A stretch of DNA of 64,000 nt, taken from assembly GCA_009746045.1 (NCBI GenBank), contig RPFO01000667.1:7131046-7195045 (forward strand), in the 5' to 3' direction. The first letter of the stretch is position 1; every line of letters starts with the position of its first letter. Under the pieces are notes generated by a model. It was not told the DNA's origin. It searched no databases and saw only the letters and a program-made list of their open reading frames with translations. The translations under genes were made by a program, and so were the position numbers. The stretch is from Mesostigma viride. Taxonomy: Eukaryota > Streptophyta > Mesostigmatophyceae > Mesostigmatales > Mesostigmataceae. Shown here piece after piece: positions 1 to 8,970 of this stretch.

Positions 1-345
1 TATGGGCCTAAGTAAGTAAGTACTTGGGTGTCATGCGCAAAGGCATGCCACGGAGTACTATGCTAATCTCATTAGAAAAATAATTCCACAAAAGTTTAAA
101 CAAATATCGTCTGCATCATCCCCCAACCGTTAAGCACTAGATGGGATGTAATCCTCATCCGAGCTGTCCTCTACTGTAATGGCAGACGAGGCGGTAGTGT
201 AGCGGCTATCCTCAGGACCAATAACCTCCACCTGCGGACTTCTACCCTGGCTAGCATCGGGCCGCGGGGCCCGTGGGGAGAAAACATGAGCATACCCCTC
301 AGGAAGGTGCTTATCGCAGATGGCAGCCCATTTCTCCTATGGGCC
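1..345 (-). mobile_element. Retroposon D, 3' part (copy 1): C-terminal coding fragment, 3' UTR, tail
   Basis: On the minus strand an open frame runs from about 345 down to a TAA at 130-132. It reads WAAICDKHLPEG near its start and ends in an acidic stretch, VEDSSDEDYIPSSA. The 3' UTR (129-1) ends in ACTT repeats (written TAAG on this strand), like a LINE tail. I do not recognise the protein; an acidic C-terminus is compatible with many nuclear proteins. The same sequence recurs at 8131-8480, where one extra base breaks the frame, and a 102-bp 3' fragment with its own 11-bp target duplication lies at 51518-51619. Those copies support a mobile retroposon rather than a host gene. The 5' end is cut at about 345, where plus-strand ORF1 sequence begins. 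Confidence 0.55.
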
Positions 346-589
346 TGGTCGTCGTCACCATGGCATCCATGCACGATAAACGCCTCCTGCTGGGAGCACG
401 TCGCCAGGTCGCCTGCTCCAGCCCACCCACTTCAGCCTCGACGAGGACTACACCCCGGCACAATTGAAGGCGAGGCGCGCGGTGTGGAACAGCCCCGACG
501 TCCAGGCGGCCTGGGCGCAACAGACCAAGGGTAAGCGCCTTAAGATGCGTTTGCTCCCGAGTGGCTCCTTTGCAGCATTCTTTAATGGT
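346..589 (+). pseudogene. LINE ORF1 C-terminal-domain remnant (copy 1)
   Basis: Broken plus-strand frames read GLVVVTMASMHDKRLLLGAR, then after a shift VWNSPDVQAAW and LKMRLLPSGSFAAFFNG. They align with the C-terminal half of the LINE-C ORF1 protein at 57619-58134 (GLVLVTMAHVNDQKRVMGAR ... VQMRLKSDGRWVAFFDG). The family role is an RNA-binding, chaperone-like partner of the RT; this copy is dead. At 590 the sequence switches abruptly to the far 3' end of LINE-A, so an ORF1 end is fused to a foreign element's tail. The duplicate block at 8481-8807 has the same junction, so the fusion predates the duplication. Confidence 0.6.
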
Positions 590-852
590 CTTGCAACACT
601 AGACGTGACGGGCTCACCCCCGGGCAGCCTCAGGACTGGTTTGTCTGTAATATGGAGGCAGATGGTGCGCAAGTATGTGCTACATGTACTCCCAACGGAG
701 TTATGTTTCTAATTAATGGTGCGCAAGGATAGATGGCAAGTAGTGATGAAGGAGACCACCCCCAAGTCTGTGGGGGCTCCGCGTGTGACCGCGTATGGCA
801 TTCATAGCGATTCGGGCCGCGGTGCCCACACCCCTGTAACTAGGACCTAGAT
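590..852 (+). mobile_element. LINE-A 3' fragment carrying a 42-bp retroinsertion
   Basis: This matches the last codons of the LINE-A ORF2 (compare 50645-50845). At 662-727 the 12-bp sequence ATGGTGCGCAAG is present twice, flanking a 42-bp insert (674-715). The insert is the terminal part of a LINE-B/C-type 3' end: TATGTGCTACATG, the CTCC...GGAG hairpin, and a short AATTA tail. The uninterrupted target is visible in the intact element at 50705. The fragment ends at the target duplication (839-852) of the minus-strand LINE-A that follows. Confidence 0.75.
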
Positions 853-2205
853 TAATAAAATTAATTAATTAATAGACACGTGACTGCGTCACGTGAGCAT
901 AAGTCCTTGAAGTGGGAGGGGAACATCGGATGGAATGGATGGTATAAGCTATCTAGGTCCTAGTTACAGGGGTGTGGGCACCGCGGCCCAAATCGCTATG
1001 AATGCCATACGCGGTCACACGCGGAGCCCCCACAGACTTGGGGGTGGTCTCCTTCATTACTACTTGCCATCTATCCTTGCGCTTTATCTGCCTCCATATT
1101 ACAGACAAACCAGGAGGCTGCCCGGGGGTGAGCCCGTCACGTCTAGTGTAGCACATGATGTCCATGCCGAGTCTATATCACGAAAAGTCCACGGGTGGCG
1201 GCGCCCTGCTGCGCGCGGCCGGCGGCGCCAGGTGAGGACATATCGCCCAGGCTGCATGGGCGGGCTTGGTGCCAGCTAGTCTATCTGAGGTATCTACCTG
1301 ATCTGTGCGGGCCAGGTGCCCGGCTAGGCCCAGGCGCCTGTGCCTAATAATGTGGGAAACATAGGGCAAATCAGCGTACAAATCCTCATTACTAATGTGC
1401 AATTAATTAATTAATTAAAATCATAGCTCCGTGGGGAGCATATGTAACACATAGCCCTGAGAAAGGGGCATCTATGGGTTTGTAATACAATCAGGGCGAC
1501 AACCTGCAGGTGTAGGATGTACAACTATCACCTGCTCTGGGTGCACTAGGTGCATGCACCTGCACCTCCATGATGTTCATGCCTCCTAAACAAGCACAGG
1601 CACCCAGGGGGGCTTGAGGAGAGGGCCTAGAAGGCCTGCATGAGATATGGGGTGGAAGGTATGTGGCTAGGCTATAGCTAGGGTACACATGGCCTCTCAG
1701 CAGGGAGTAACTCCCTGCATGGGCAAAGCATGACTCGACATTGCTACGGCTATTGCAAGGGCGGGTGTGGGCCCATCACGTAGGCATACATGGCCAGGTC
1801 ACTAAGCTTTCTAGTCTACACTACTGCTATATTCCCTAGGCTGGGGTGGCTGGGGTGGTACACTAATGTGCAAACCAAAGGGGATGTTAATTAAGGGCCT
1901 TGCGCAGCATCTTGGTGACGGCGCCGTCGAGTCGGTGCTCCAGCTCCTGCGTCAGTGTCCAGGTCTCAGCGCCGTAGGTCAGGATCGTCAGAATGACGAC
2001 CTTGAAGAGGTCACGCTTGACGATCCGGGGTAGGGCGGGGTTGCTCCACCAGCGGCGGTGGTCATGGAGTGCGCCCACGCCATGCCGATCCGTGTCGTCA
2101 GGTCGTCCTCGCAGTCGGGAAGCCCACTGCCGAGCAGCTTGAAGCGGCCTGAAGTAGGGTAGTTGACCATGGTGTCGTCTAAGAGGCGGAGTGTGGGTGG
2201 GGGCC
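853..2205 (-). mobile_element. LINE-A, 5'-truncated, minus strand (copy 1), interrupted by LINE-B
   Basis: The 3' end lies at left: TTAA-type tail 853-876, hairpin CACGTGACTGCGTCACGTG at 877-895, then 3' UTR and ORF2 C-terminus. A LINE-B fragment interrupts it at 1403-1861. The RT part resumes at 1874 and stops at 2205, where it meets an unrelated LINE C-terminal segment. The left flank holds ACTAGGACCTAGAT (839-852), which in the duplicate locus is the verified target duplication of this insertion (11854-11867 and 13266-13279). Coding is broken by small indels, for example an extra AATT at about 1890. Confidence 0.75.
1403..1861 (-). mobile_element. LINE-B 3' UTR fragment with verified empty site
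   Basis: This is a 459-bp insertion with its tail at left (AATTA repeats), a hairpin variant GCTCC-GTG-GGGAGC at about 1426-1438, and 3' UTR sequence homologous to 10640-11040. Flanking 12-bp duplications ACTAATGTGCAA lie at 1391-1402 and 1862-1873. The duplicate locus at 12406-12417 has one ACTAATGTGCAA with no insert, so it is the empty site. It contains no ORF. Confidence 0.8.
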
Positions 2206-2300
2206 CACTTGGCCTTGTCCATAATCTTTTTCCAAATCATGGAAAGGCCTAGGCCCCCCATGTCCTCTACGAGCTGCTCTTTGAAGGTGCGCGGGCCTTG
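2206..2300 (-). pseudogene. LINE ORF2 C-terminal segment of a diverged family
   Basis: The minus strand reads TFKEQLVEDMGGLGLSMIWK, which parallels the LINE-A C-terminus TFRDRLGMDM...GLSVIWRQM. It therefore comes from a related but distinct family. It sits directly upstream (in minus sense) of LINE-A RT sequence, which is the wrong order for an intact element, so this is a rearrangement or template-switch junction. The 5' boundary is not defined. Confidence 0.4.
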
Positions 2301-3425
2301 CTGCGTCTAACCTGGATACATGATTGGATGAACCCAAGCATTAACCCACCACCATCGGGCACTCAATCGTTAATATTGGTGAATTTGATATAGATTGAAC
2401 CCAATTTTTTTCAATTAGGACGGTCTGTGCAAGCTAACGTCCGCGGTCCCTGAATTTGTTAAACTGCCACTAAATATTAATTAATTAAGGTATGATTACA
2501 TTCTACTTCCATTCAAACGTCACTATACACTGCAAAGTGCAAGATGGTGCAAACGCCCATCCTCCGCACACCTGTAATTGTTGTCATGCCTCTAACTAGT
2601 CTAGGGTAGGTTGACACAAGGTGTAGTTAGTGTTCTTTATAACTGTTCATGATGTCAAAGTACATGGATTTACTTTATATGGCTGCACAGGCTAATTTAA
2701 TTTTATTGCTGCGCGTTGCTCTTAGTCTGAGCGCGCCATTGTTTGAAAGGTGTTGGTATACATGGCCATCGTCAGCAACTTTACGGTTGATTTCGTGTAT
2801 AGCAAATGAACATGCATATAGCTGTTGTAATAGCATGCACGTAGCCCGGTCAGGAATGTAAATTCTAGACCGTAGTCTACAGCGCGGGCCATCTGCATCA
2901 AATTATCATCCAGCTAAATGGTCTGTGCTTGTGGAGTGGAATGTGACACGGGTATAAGTTGGTCAGGCCAGCAATGACCGCCAAGTGGACAATAACTCAA
3001 CATATTGTGGGTGAACAGAACAAGAACGGCATCAATCTGATACAAGTGGGCTGCCACAAGAATGGGTGGGTTATTGGCACAAGAATGTCTCGTGTCACTA
3101 CGATAACCATCGACCTGTCGTAAGCTGGTTATCATCCTGGAACCTTCTTGCGTAAACTAGCGACAACCCTTGATGATAGTCACATGATGTCTAGAACTGC
3201 TATGACGCATCGTCTAGAAGCTTCCATGAGAGCGATGCATTGCGTCATCGTCAGCTGACTCAGCATATGTTACGTCGTACCCTACCATATTGCACAGTAT
3301 AATACACAGGCGACGGCCTCACAGCCATAGCCAACCATTGACTCATATTACCGTCTCGCCAAGGAAACCTTGTCGCCCGTAACATTTATTTGTAACCTAG
3401 ACATACATCATGTTGTGCTTTGTTC
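2301..3425. other. No gene recognised
   Basis: Mixed-composition DNA with only short ORFs that lack recognisable motifs. An isolated TTAATTAATTAA tract at about 2476-2487 resembles a LINE tail, but I could not find a convincing target duplication around it. Confidence 0.5.
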
Positions 3426-4073
3426 ATTCCCACCCACCCACCCACCCACCCACCCACCCACCCACCCACCCACCCACCCACCCACCCACCCACCCACCCA
3501 CCCACCCACCCACCCACCCACCACCCACCCACCCACCCACCCACCCACCCACCCACCACCCACCCACCCACCCACCACCCACCACCCACCCACCCACCAC
3601 ACCCACCCAACCAGACATGCATGCATTCATCCATCCATCCGCCCGTCCACCCGTCCACCCGTCCACCCGCCCACCCGTCCACCCGTCCACCCGTCCACCC
3701 GTCCACCCGTCCACCCGTCCACCCGTCCACCCGTCCACCCGTCCACCCGTCCACCCGTCCACCCGTCCACCCGTCCACCCGTCCACCCGTCCACCCGTCC
3801 ACCCGTCCACCCGTCCATCCGTCCATTCGTCCATCCGTCCATCCGTCCATCCGTCCATCCGTCCATCCCTGCATCCCTGCATCCCTGCATCCCTGTGCAT
3901 CCCTGCCTCCCTGCCTCCCTCCCTCCCTCCCTCCCTCCCTCCCTCCCTCCCTCCCTCCCTCCCTCCCTCCCTCCCTCCCTCCCTCCCTCCCTCCCTCCCT
4001 CCTCCCTCCCTCCCTCCCTCCCTCCCTCCCTCCCTCCCTCCCTCCCTCCCTCCCTCCCTCCCTCCCTCCCTCC
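3426..4073. repeat. Drifting tetranucleotide array (CCCA, CCGTCCAC, CATCCGTC, CATCCCTG, CTCC)
   Basis: A 650-bp low-complexity tract made of successive blocks: CCCA repeats (about 3429-3605), CCGTCCAC repeats (about 3640-3812), CATCCGTC (to 3866), CATCCCTG (to about 3905), then CTCC repeats to 4073. Each block differs from the next by one or two bases in a four- or eight-base period, as if point mutants had been amplified in turn. All long frames through it (His/Pro/Thr-, Arg/Glu/Gly- or Val/Asp/Gly-rich) are consequences of the repeat. Confidence 0.95.
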
Positions 4074-5340
4074 CCACGCGCTCCTGCTTGGGAGTCACAG
4101 ATCACACTAACAACAACTGGTTTTACAGGGGAGGCACCTCAGCCTAGGCAAACACACAGTAAGAAGCATGAAGCTTTGTTGTCAGAGCGACGTTAAGCAT
4201 GATATATGAAGAGAATGCTTGCGCCAGGTGCAAACCCACGGATTGGTGATGAAGAAACACAGGGTCCCCCACTTTCCCAAGGCAGGTCGCAACCTCCTCT
4301 CCTGTGTTTTCCCCTTGGGCACTGTTCACTACCTTAGCTTAAGGAGCTCCTACTTGTCATCTCCCGTGCACAGTTGCCACATTCGCATAGATGTAATATG
4401 ACGTATCTTTACGCACAAACTCAGTGTTTAGACAATGAATGAAGACACATGGCAAGGTTTCAATAATAACGGGATGACGCTTTAACCCAGGCTGATATTA
4501 CCCCTCACTTCATAGATGGCCTAGCTGACTCCAGTTCCTGACACCGTTGTCAAGGCAGCATCTATCGGGTTTACCCATCATATGGGATGGTGAAATGAGG
4601 TACATGCCTTGATGGTCGATCCGACTCTCACCGCACAACAGACAGAAACATTCTACAGTATTATACTGTATTATAAGGCGCCCCGCCCACGGTTATCACC
4701 CGTTCCCAAAGCTAGAAGCACCGCATGAGACAAGCTGCAGGGTGAAGAGTCGGCAACTTACCCACTAAAGAAAACAGCTTATACTAGTCCGCACAGATTT
4801 GCATTTCAAGGAAGCCAAAAGGAAGAAGGCAACTTAGGATCAACTGCAACCGAAAAGGAGCCTGTCACATACCAACACGCCTACTTTTACATGCAAAAAA
4901 CCTCGCGGTGACGGTCAGTGTTGATGTAACCCCCTTCTTATCCGTCGCCATAGCCCGAGCCACGGCGTTGGATATACGATGGCGTGGCTAGCCGTATCAC
5001 GCTTATGTGAGGGGTGAACGATCCCATTGAATATTATCGATATATCCGTGTCACCTTCCAAGGTCATATATCCGTGACCTTCCAATTCAGTACGCGTGTT
5101 TTTTATTAGATGAGCACCGGCATCTAGATCTGAAGCAATCATCTACTAATATGCCGTGAGGGTTCAAAGACCCGTACGGTAGTATGCAGTCCGTGACCTC
5201 CAGCTGAGCATAATTATAACAAAATTACTTACTTTACGTTGTTACACCTAGCATCCAAAGACTGGAAAATCTGAGCGCCATACTATCTCTTCTACGTCAA
5301 TGGAGCGATGGCTGCCAGGACTTGAGTTTTCTGCTTACTG
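4074..5340. other. No gene recognised
   Basis: Non-repetitive DNA. I see no ORF with recognisable motifs, no transposon ends and no RNA gene. It could hold upstream regulatory sequence for the genes that follow, but nothing specific is visible. Confidence 0.5.
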
Positions 5341-5582
5341 TTGCCGGATTCTCGAGAGCTCTTTACGTGCAGTTTGATTTACGCGCCCATGAGCGCACAG
5401 GCGCATCTCAGTCTGACCCGCTCTGCCCGCACACTGGTACAGCGCCTGGTCGGCGCAGCCCAGCCCGTTCTCAGGACCGTCATGATCATCACGATCGTCA
5501 TCGGGTGCTGGCCAGCACTGGGTGCCAATTCCAACCCCCCCGCTTTCACATCGTCCTTGACAGGCGGCAGCGTCGTTGGATC
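5341..5582 (+). CDS. Possible first exon of a membrane or secreted protein
   Basis: An open frame from an ATG at 5341 (a second in-frame ATG is at about 5386) contains a hydrophobic run VLRTVMIITIVIGCWPALGA suitable as a signal peptide or membrane anchor. It runs into a good splice donor (GGATC then GTAAGT at about 5583). No downstream exon could be assigned. Short motifs downstream (AGCTCTTCTGCAC, TTGACGACAT at 5640-5750) recur at 6035-6090 just before the next gene, which may mean the two loci are old tandem duplicates. The donor and hydrophobic segment are seen; a real gene here is inference, and the frame may be fortuitous. Confidence 0.3.
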
Positions 5583-6191
5583 GTAAGTTCATTGAATTCC
5601 CTGAGACCCTCACAATCACATCCACTGACGGTTCTTCTGCGAGTGATCTTTTATCGTTTGAAGCCATGTGACGACATTCAAGCCTGTTGTTGTTGAGCTC
5701 TTCTGCACATGATGTCCCATTCTGAATTTCTGATGCCACTTGACGACATAGCTAAGATCAGGTCAGTTGGATCCCACGCCGACTGGCTGACGATATCAAC
5801 AGTTCAATACATGTAAAGATTTTTATAGCGGTTGACAAATAACTTTCCTCCAATAGAGAAATGGTAAAAGGACAGGTGTCGACACCAAGAAGGACCTGAA
5901 TATAACAGGAGAAGTACGAAAACGTACGAAAAGTTGCATCGAGCGACAAGTATGTACCGGAGATGCCACAGGAATTGGTGAGCGACTGGAGCGACCAACA
6001 ACAGTATATAAGGATAAGGACAACTCGGCAACGTTCAGCTCTTCTTCTGCACGTGACCTCACCATTTGACGACATTGATGCCTGTAACGTTGGTTCGCGT
6101 GGTTCACGCGCTACACCCTGCAGCTCGTTGACCTTGCCGCGAATCAATCGGCATCGAAACAAAAATCCTGGACCTAGCTATCGGCAATTGG
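5583..6191. other. Intergenic or intron, no coding exon recognised
   Basis: Contains the repeated motifs mentioned for the preceding exon and a TATATAAGG string at about 6005-6013 that could be another core promoter. No ORF with recognisable features. Confidence 0.4.
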
Positions 6192-6198
6192 TATAAAA
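6192..6198 (+). promoter_or_regulatory. TATA box of the secreted-protein gene
   Basis: TATAAAA, in the context GGTATAAAAGTGC, lies 66 bp upstream of the ATG at 6264. Transcription would start near 6222-6230 and give a 5' UTR of about 35-40 nt. Match and spacing are textbook RNA polymerase II. Confidence 0.65.
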
Positions 6199-6263
6199 GT
6201 GCACGCAAATCGTCGACGACAAGCGACGATCGAACGCACGCGGACCTCTGCTGCACGGAAACG

Positions 6264-7072
6264 ATGGCGCGCGCAAGGGTGCACATAAGTTTTGCTGCGG
6301 CGGTTCTCACCCTGTTCATGCTGGGGAGTCTGGCCCACGCCCAGCCGGAGTATGCCAAACTCATTTGCAAGGAGAAGCGTATCTGGTTTCGCGCAATTGA
6401 GCAGGCGGTTACCCCCTCCGAGAAACCAGGCTGCGCTGATCCGTAAGTTGCATAAGCATTTAAACTTGTTGTTACTCTTTCATAGATCGGATTCCTTCTT
6501 CGTATTGATCTTTCATCGGTGCCGACTGCGCGAGCTGAAACGCATGCACATTATTAAATTGCTGTTTAGTTACCCGTGTATGCTTGTCTTTCCGCATGCT
6601 TGTCTTTCCATGGAATCTGATGCAAATCTCCGCTGACTTCGCGGCTGGGTCTTTGTTGGGATTGCGTACTGGGACATTTATGCTGTGGCACGACGTTTGG
6701 ACCCGCAGTCAGAACTGGAAGGGTGGCTGCGACGTTATGTACCAGTACAGCCTGGAGATGAAGATTAAGAAGGACGACCCGTACATGCCGGTGGAGGGGA
6801 TGATGATTTCTGATTGTGTCAGCACGCCGACCCCCTACATTTCGCAGTGCGATGACGTGATTGCAGTGATGGGTGCGGGTACCCTCGCCTCTACCGAGCT
6901 GTATTTCGATGACTTAACCACGAGCGATGCGTATAAGAACCCGCAGGGATATGCAATGGGGACCGGGATGTTCACGGGGATGGTTTCCACTGGAGTCTCC
7001 AGGCTCGTCAGCACAAGCCCGTACACGTACGAGTATCGGCTTGATATCGCCAAGCCACCTTTCCAGTGCTAA
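6264..7072 (+). CDS. Small secreted Cys-containing protein, two exons
   Basis: Exon 1 (6264-6442) starts at ATG with a clear signal peptide: Met-Ala-Arg-Ala-Arg, a hydrophobic core FAAAVLTLFMLG, and a likely cleavage after AHA (about residue 26). It ends at a GTAAGT donor in phase 2. The only phase-compatible acceptor I find is AG at 6707-6708, giving exon 2 at 6709-7072, a 266-bp intron and a protein of about 180 aa. Mature cysteines occur in ICKEK, PGCAD, GGCDV, SDCVS, SQCDD and the last residue (FQC), which could form three disulfides. A Gly-rich strand GYAMGTGMFTGMVSTG recalls beta-barrel secreted proteins, but I cannot assign a family. No transposon signature. The acceptor has a weak pyrimidine tract, so the junction could differ slightly. 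Confidence 0.65.
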
Positions 7073-7535
7073 GACCTTTTTATGACTGAGCTCTACCACT
7101 TCAGGAGCAGCTTCCTGTTGGGTATGTCCAAGATTATCAATTCCGGCTACACCTTGGTATGGCCAAACTGTGAAACTTTCAAATTAGGGGAATCAAAGTG
7201 TACGCCACTGCCAAGTGACATTAACTCCATATATGTTGCGTACCATTTCACAACATAGTGACATGTAATTGGAATGCATCCACAGCAGTAAACCATGTGT
7301 GTGAAATGCCACCCTAATAAGGGAATCATATCAGGGGTGAGCCTACTTTGGACTGAGCCCTAAATGGCAGGCAGCTCTGCCAACATTAACCTGTTAGATG
7401 TCTCACAATTGACCTGTATCTTTCGACAATCAAATCGGTGTAAAACCAGTCGATCCAAAGGCAAAGCGAATGGGTAGGCAGTGAAAAAAAGACACTGGGA
7501 TGAACAAACATAACAGTGAGAGTAATAAAGAGGAG
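7073..7535. other. 3' flank of the secreted-protein gene, nothing else recognised
   Basis: The gene's 3' UTR and intergenic DNA. No ORF or repeat boundary is visible until the TTAA at 7536-7539. Confidence 0.5.
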
Positions 7536-7602
7536 TTAAGGTTACGGTCCCGGCGCGAATTTTTTGGCGCCAAAAAAATTCGCGGTACCCGTCCGTATAA
7601 AT
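7536..7602 (+). mobile_element. End fragment of a PB2-type piggyBac element
   Basis: TTAA (7536-7539) is followed by GGTTACGGTCCCGGCGCGAA and the hairpin GGCGCG...GGCGCC, then TTCGCGGTACCCGTCCG. This matches the left end of PB2 at 34550-34615. The element is cut at about 7600, where a LINE-C tail begins. Confidence 0.6.
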
Positions 7603-7872
7603 TAAATTATAACATGACTCCGTTGGGAGATCATGTAGCACATATTTTTTGCTGGATGGATGGAGGTGGGCGAAGCCGCAAAACCGAACTAGGCTAATTA
7701 TAAGCTAATCTAATCTAGAAAACCCTAAATTCTCTACTCAGCAAAGCGCCGCTTCCTCTTGGGGGGAGGGGGCCTTGCCCACAGAGGCTGGCGTGTGAGC
7801 CTGGACAATCGTCTGCCACCTCTTCTTGTTCTGCATAGCAGTCCAAGCAAGAGACTTTTTACAATGAGATTA
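7603..7872 (-). mobile_element. LINE-C 3'-end fragment
   Basis: Minus orientation with the tail at left (AAATTAAATTATAACATG), hairpin ACTCC-GTTG-GGAGA with TGTAGCACAT, then the C-terminal codons of LINE-C ORF2. Those codons are basic: PPPKR-like residues opposite CTTCCTCTTGGGGGG at about 7755, as in 14050-14085 and 51985-52080. It ends at AAGAGACTTTTTACAATGAG next to retroposon D sequence. Confidence 0.65.
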
Positions 7873-8187
7873 ATTAATTAATCCCTATGGGCCTAAGTAA
7901 GTAAGTAAGTACTTGGGTGTCATGCGCAAAGGCATGCCACGGATTATAAGCTAATCTAATCTAGAAAACCCTAAATTCTCTACTCAGCAAAGCGCCGCTT
8001 CCTCTTGGGGGGAGGGGGCTTGCCCACAGAGGCTGGCGTGTGAGCCTGGACAATCGTCTGCCACCTCTTCTTGTTCTGCATAGCAGTCCAAGCAAGAGAC
8101 TTTTTACAATGAGATTAATTAATTAATCCCTATGGGCCTAAGTAAGTAAGTAAGTACTTGGGTGTCATGCGCAAAGGCATGCCACGG
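7697..8187. repeat. Tandem duplication, 246-bp unit
   Basis: The segment ATTATAAGCTAATC ... GGCATGCCACGG is present twice head to tail (7697-7942 and 7943-8187). The only difference I see is one base in a G/C run (GGGGGCCTTGCC against GGGGGCTTGCC). The unit spans the LINE-C / retroposon D junction, so it is a local DNA duplication rather than retrotransposition. Confidence 0.85.
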
Positions 8188-8480
8188 AGTACTATGCTAA
8201 TCTCATTAGAAAAATAATTCCACAAAAGTTTAAACAAATATCGTCTGCATCATCCCCCAACCGTTAAGCACTAGATGGGGATGTAATCCTCATCCGAGCT
8301 GTCCTCTACTGTAATGGCAGACGAGGCGGTAGTGTAGCGGCTATCCTCAGGACCAATGACCTCCACCTGCGGACTTCTACCCTGGCTAGCATCGGGCCGC
8401 GGGGCCCGTCGGGAGAAAACATGAGCATACCCCTCAGGAAGGTGCTTATCGCAGATGGCAGCCCATTTCTCCTATGGGCC
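8131..8480 (-). mobile_element. Retroposon D, 3' part (copy 2)
   Basis: Near-identical to 1-345 with one more TAAG unit in the tail. A single extra G (GATGGGGATG at about 8275) shifts the acidic C-terminal frame that is open in copy 1. It is the left edge of the block duplicated from, or to, 1-2200. Confidence 0.6.
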
Positions 8481-8807
8481 TGGTCGTCGTCACCATGGCA
8501 TCCATGCACGATAAACGCCTCCTGCTGGGAGCACGTCGCCAGGTCGCCTGCTCCAGCCCACCCACTTCAGCCTCGACGAGGACTACACCCCGGCACAATT
8601 GAAGGCGAGGCGCGCGGTGTGGAACAGCCCCGACGTCCAGGCGGCCTGGGCGCAACAGACCAAGGGTAAGCGCCTTAAGATGCGTTTGCTCCCGAGTGGC
8701 TCCTTTGCAGCATTCTTTAATGGTCTTGCAACACTAGACGTGACGGGCTCACCCCCGGGCAGCCTCAGGACTGGTTTGTCTGTAATATGGAGGCAGATGG
8801 TGCGCAA
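8481..8807 (+). pseudogene. ORF1 remnant fused to LINE-A 3' end (copy 2)
   Basis: Duplicate of 346-672 with the same ORF1-to-LINE-A junction at about 8724. It ends in ATGGTGCGCAA (8797-8807), the left target duplication of the complete LINE-B element that follows. Confidence 0.7.
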
Positions 8808-8837
8808 TCCCACGAGCCACGAGCCACGAGCCACGAG

Positions 8838-8950
8838 GTAGCCATGGCTGACGGCGGAGCTCATAACTTTCACGTTTGAGCCCCAAATTCAGCTGTGAAT
8901 ATCACTATCGCTTCGTCTTTCTAAGACGCACATGCTGATATAATTTTCCG
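8838..8950 (+). promoter_or_regulatory. LINE-B 5' leader: conserved boxes and stem-loop
   Basis: The leader contains AGCCATGGCTGACG, then GCTCATAACTTTC, then a perfect 6-bp stem CGTCTT-TCT-AAGACG (8914-8928) followed by ACATGCTGATATAATTTTCCG. The same order recurs in the LINE-C leader (59100-58990, minus strand) with a different stem sequence, TCGTC/GACGA. An internal promoter or RNA-recognition role is inferred from that conservation. Confidence 0.6.
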
Positions 8951-8970
8951 ACGCTATTACGCAATATACG

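Noticed and set aside
853-2205. The plus/minus LINE-A pair at 590-2205 as a twin-priming inversion
   Set aside because: In the duplicate locus a 14-bp target duplication surrounds the minus-strand copy (11854-11867, 13266-13279) and the two copies overlap in sequence, so it is a separate insertion into an older fragment.
1887-2261. A 124-aa minus-strand ORF as a genuine gene
   Set aside because: It joins a C-terminal LINE segment to an internal RT segment in the wrong order; it is a junction artefact of rearranged elements.
3370-4196. Several 220-260 aa ORFs on both strands, rich in His/Pro/Thr or Gly/Arg/Glu
   Set aside because: They lie in the tetranucleotide array; every frame is open because the repeat contains no stop codon. 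No conserved motif outside it.
5896-6162. Overlapping minus-strand ORFs of 75-134 aa upstream of the secreted-protein gene
   Set aside because: No motifs, mutually overlapping, and positioned across the plus-strand promoter region; likely chance.
7697-8187. The 246-bp doubled segment as LTRs or a CRISPR-like array
   Set aside because: Only two head-to-tail units without spacer, spanning the junction of two known fragments; a simple tandem duplication explains it.
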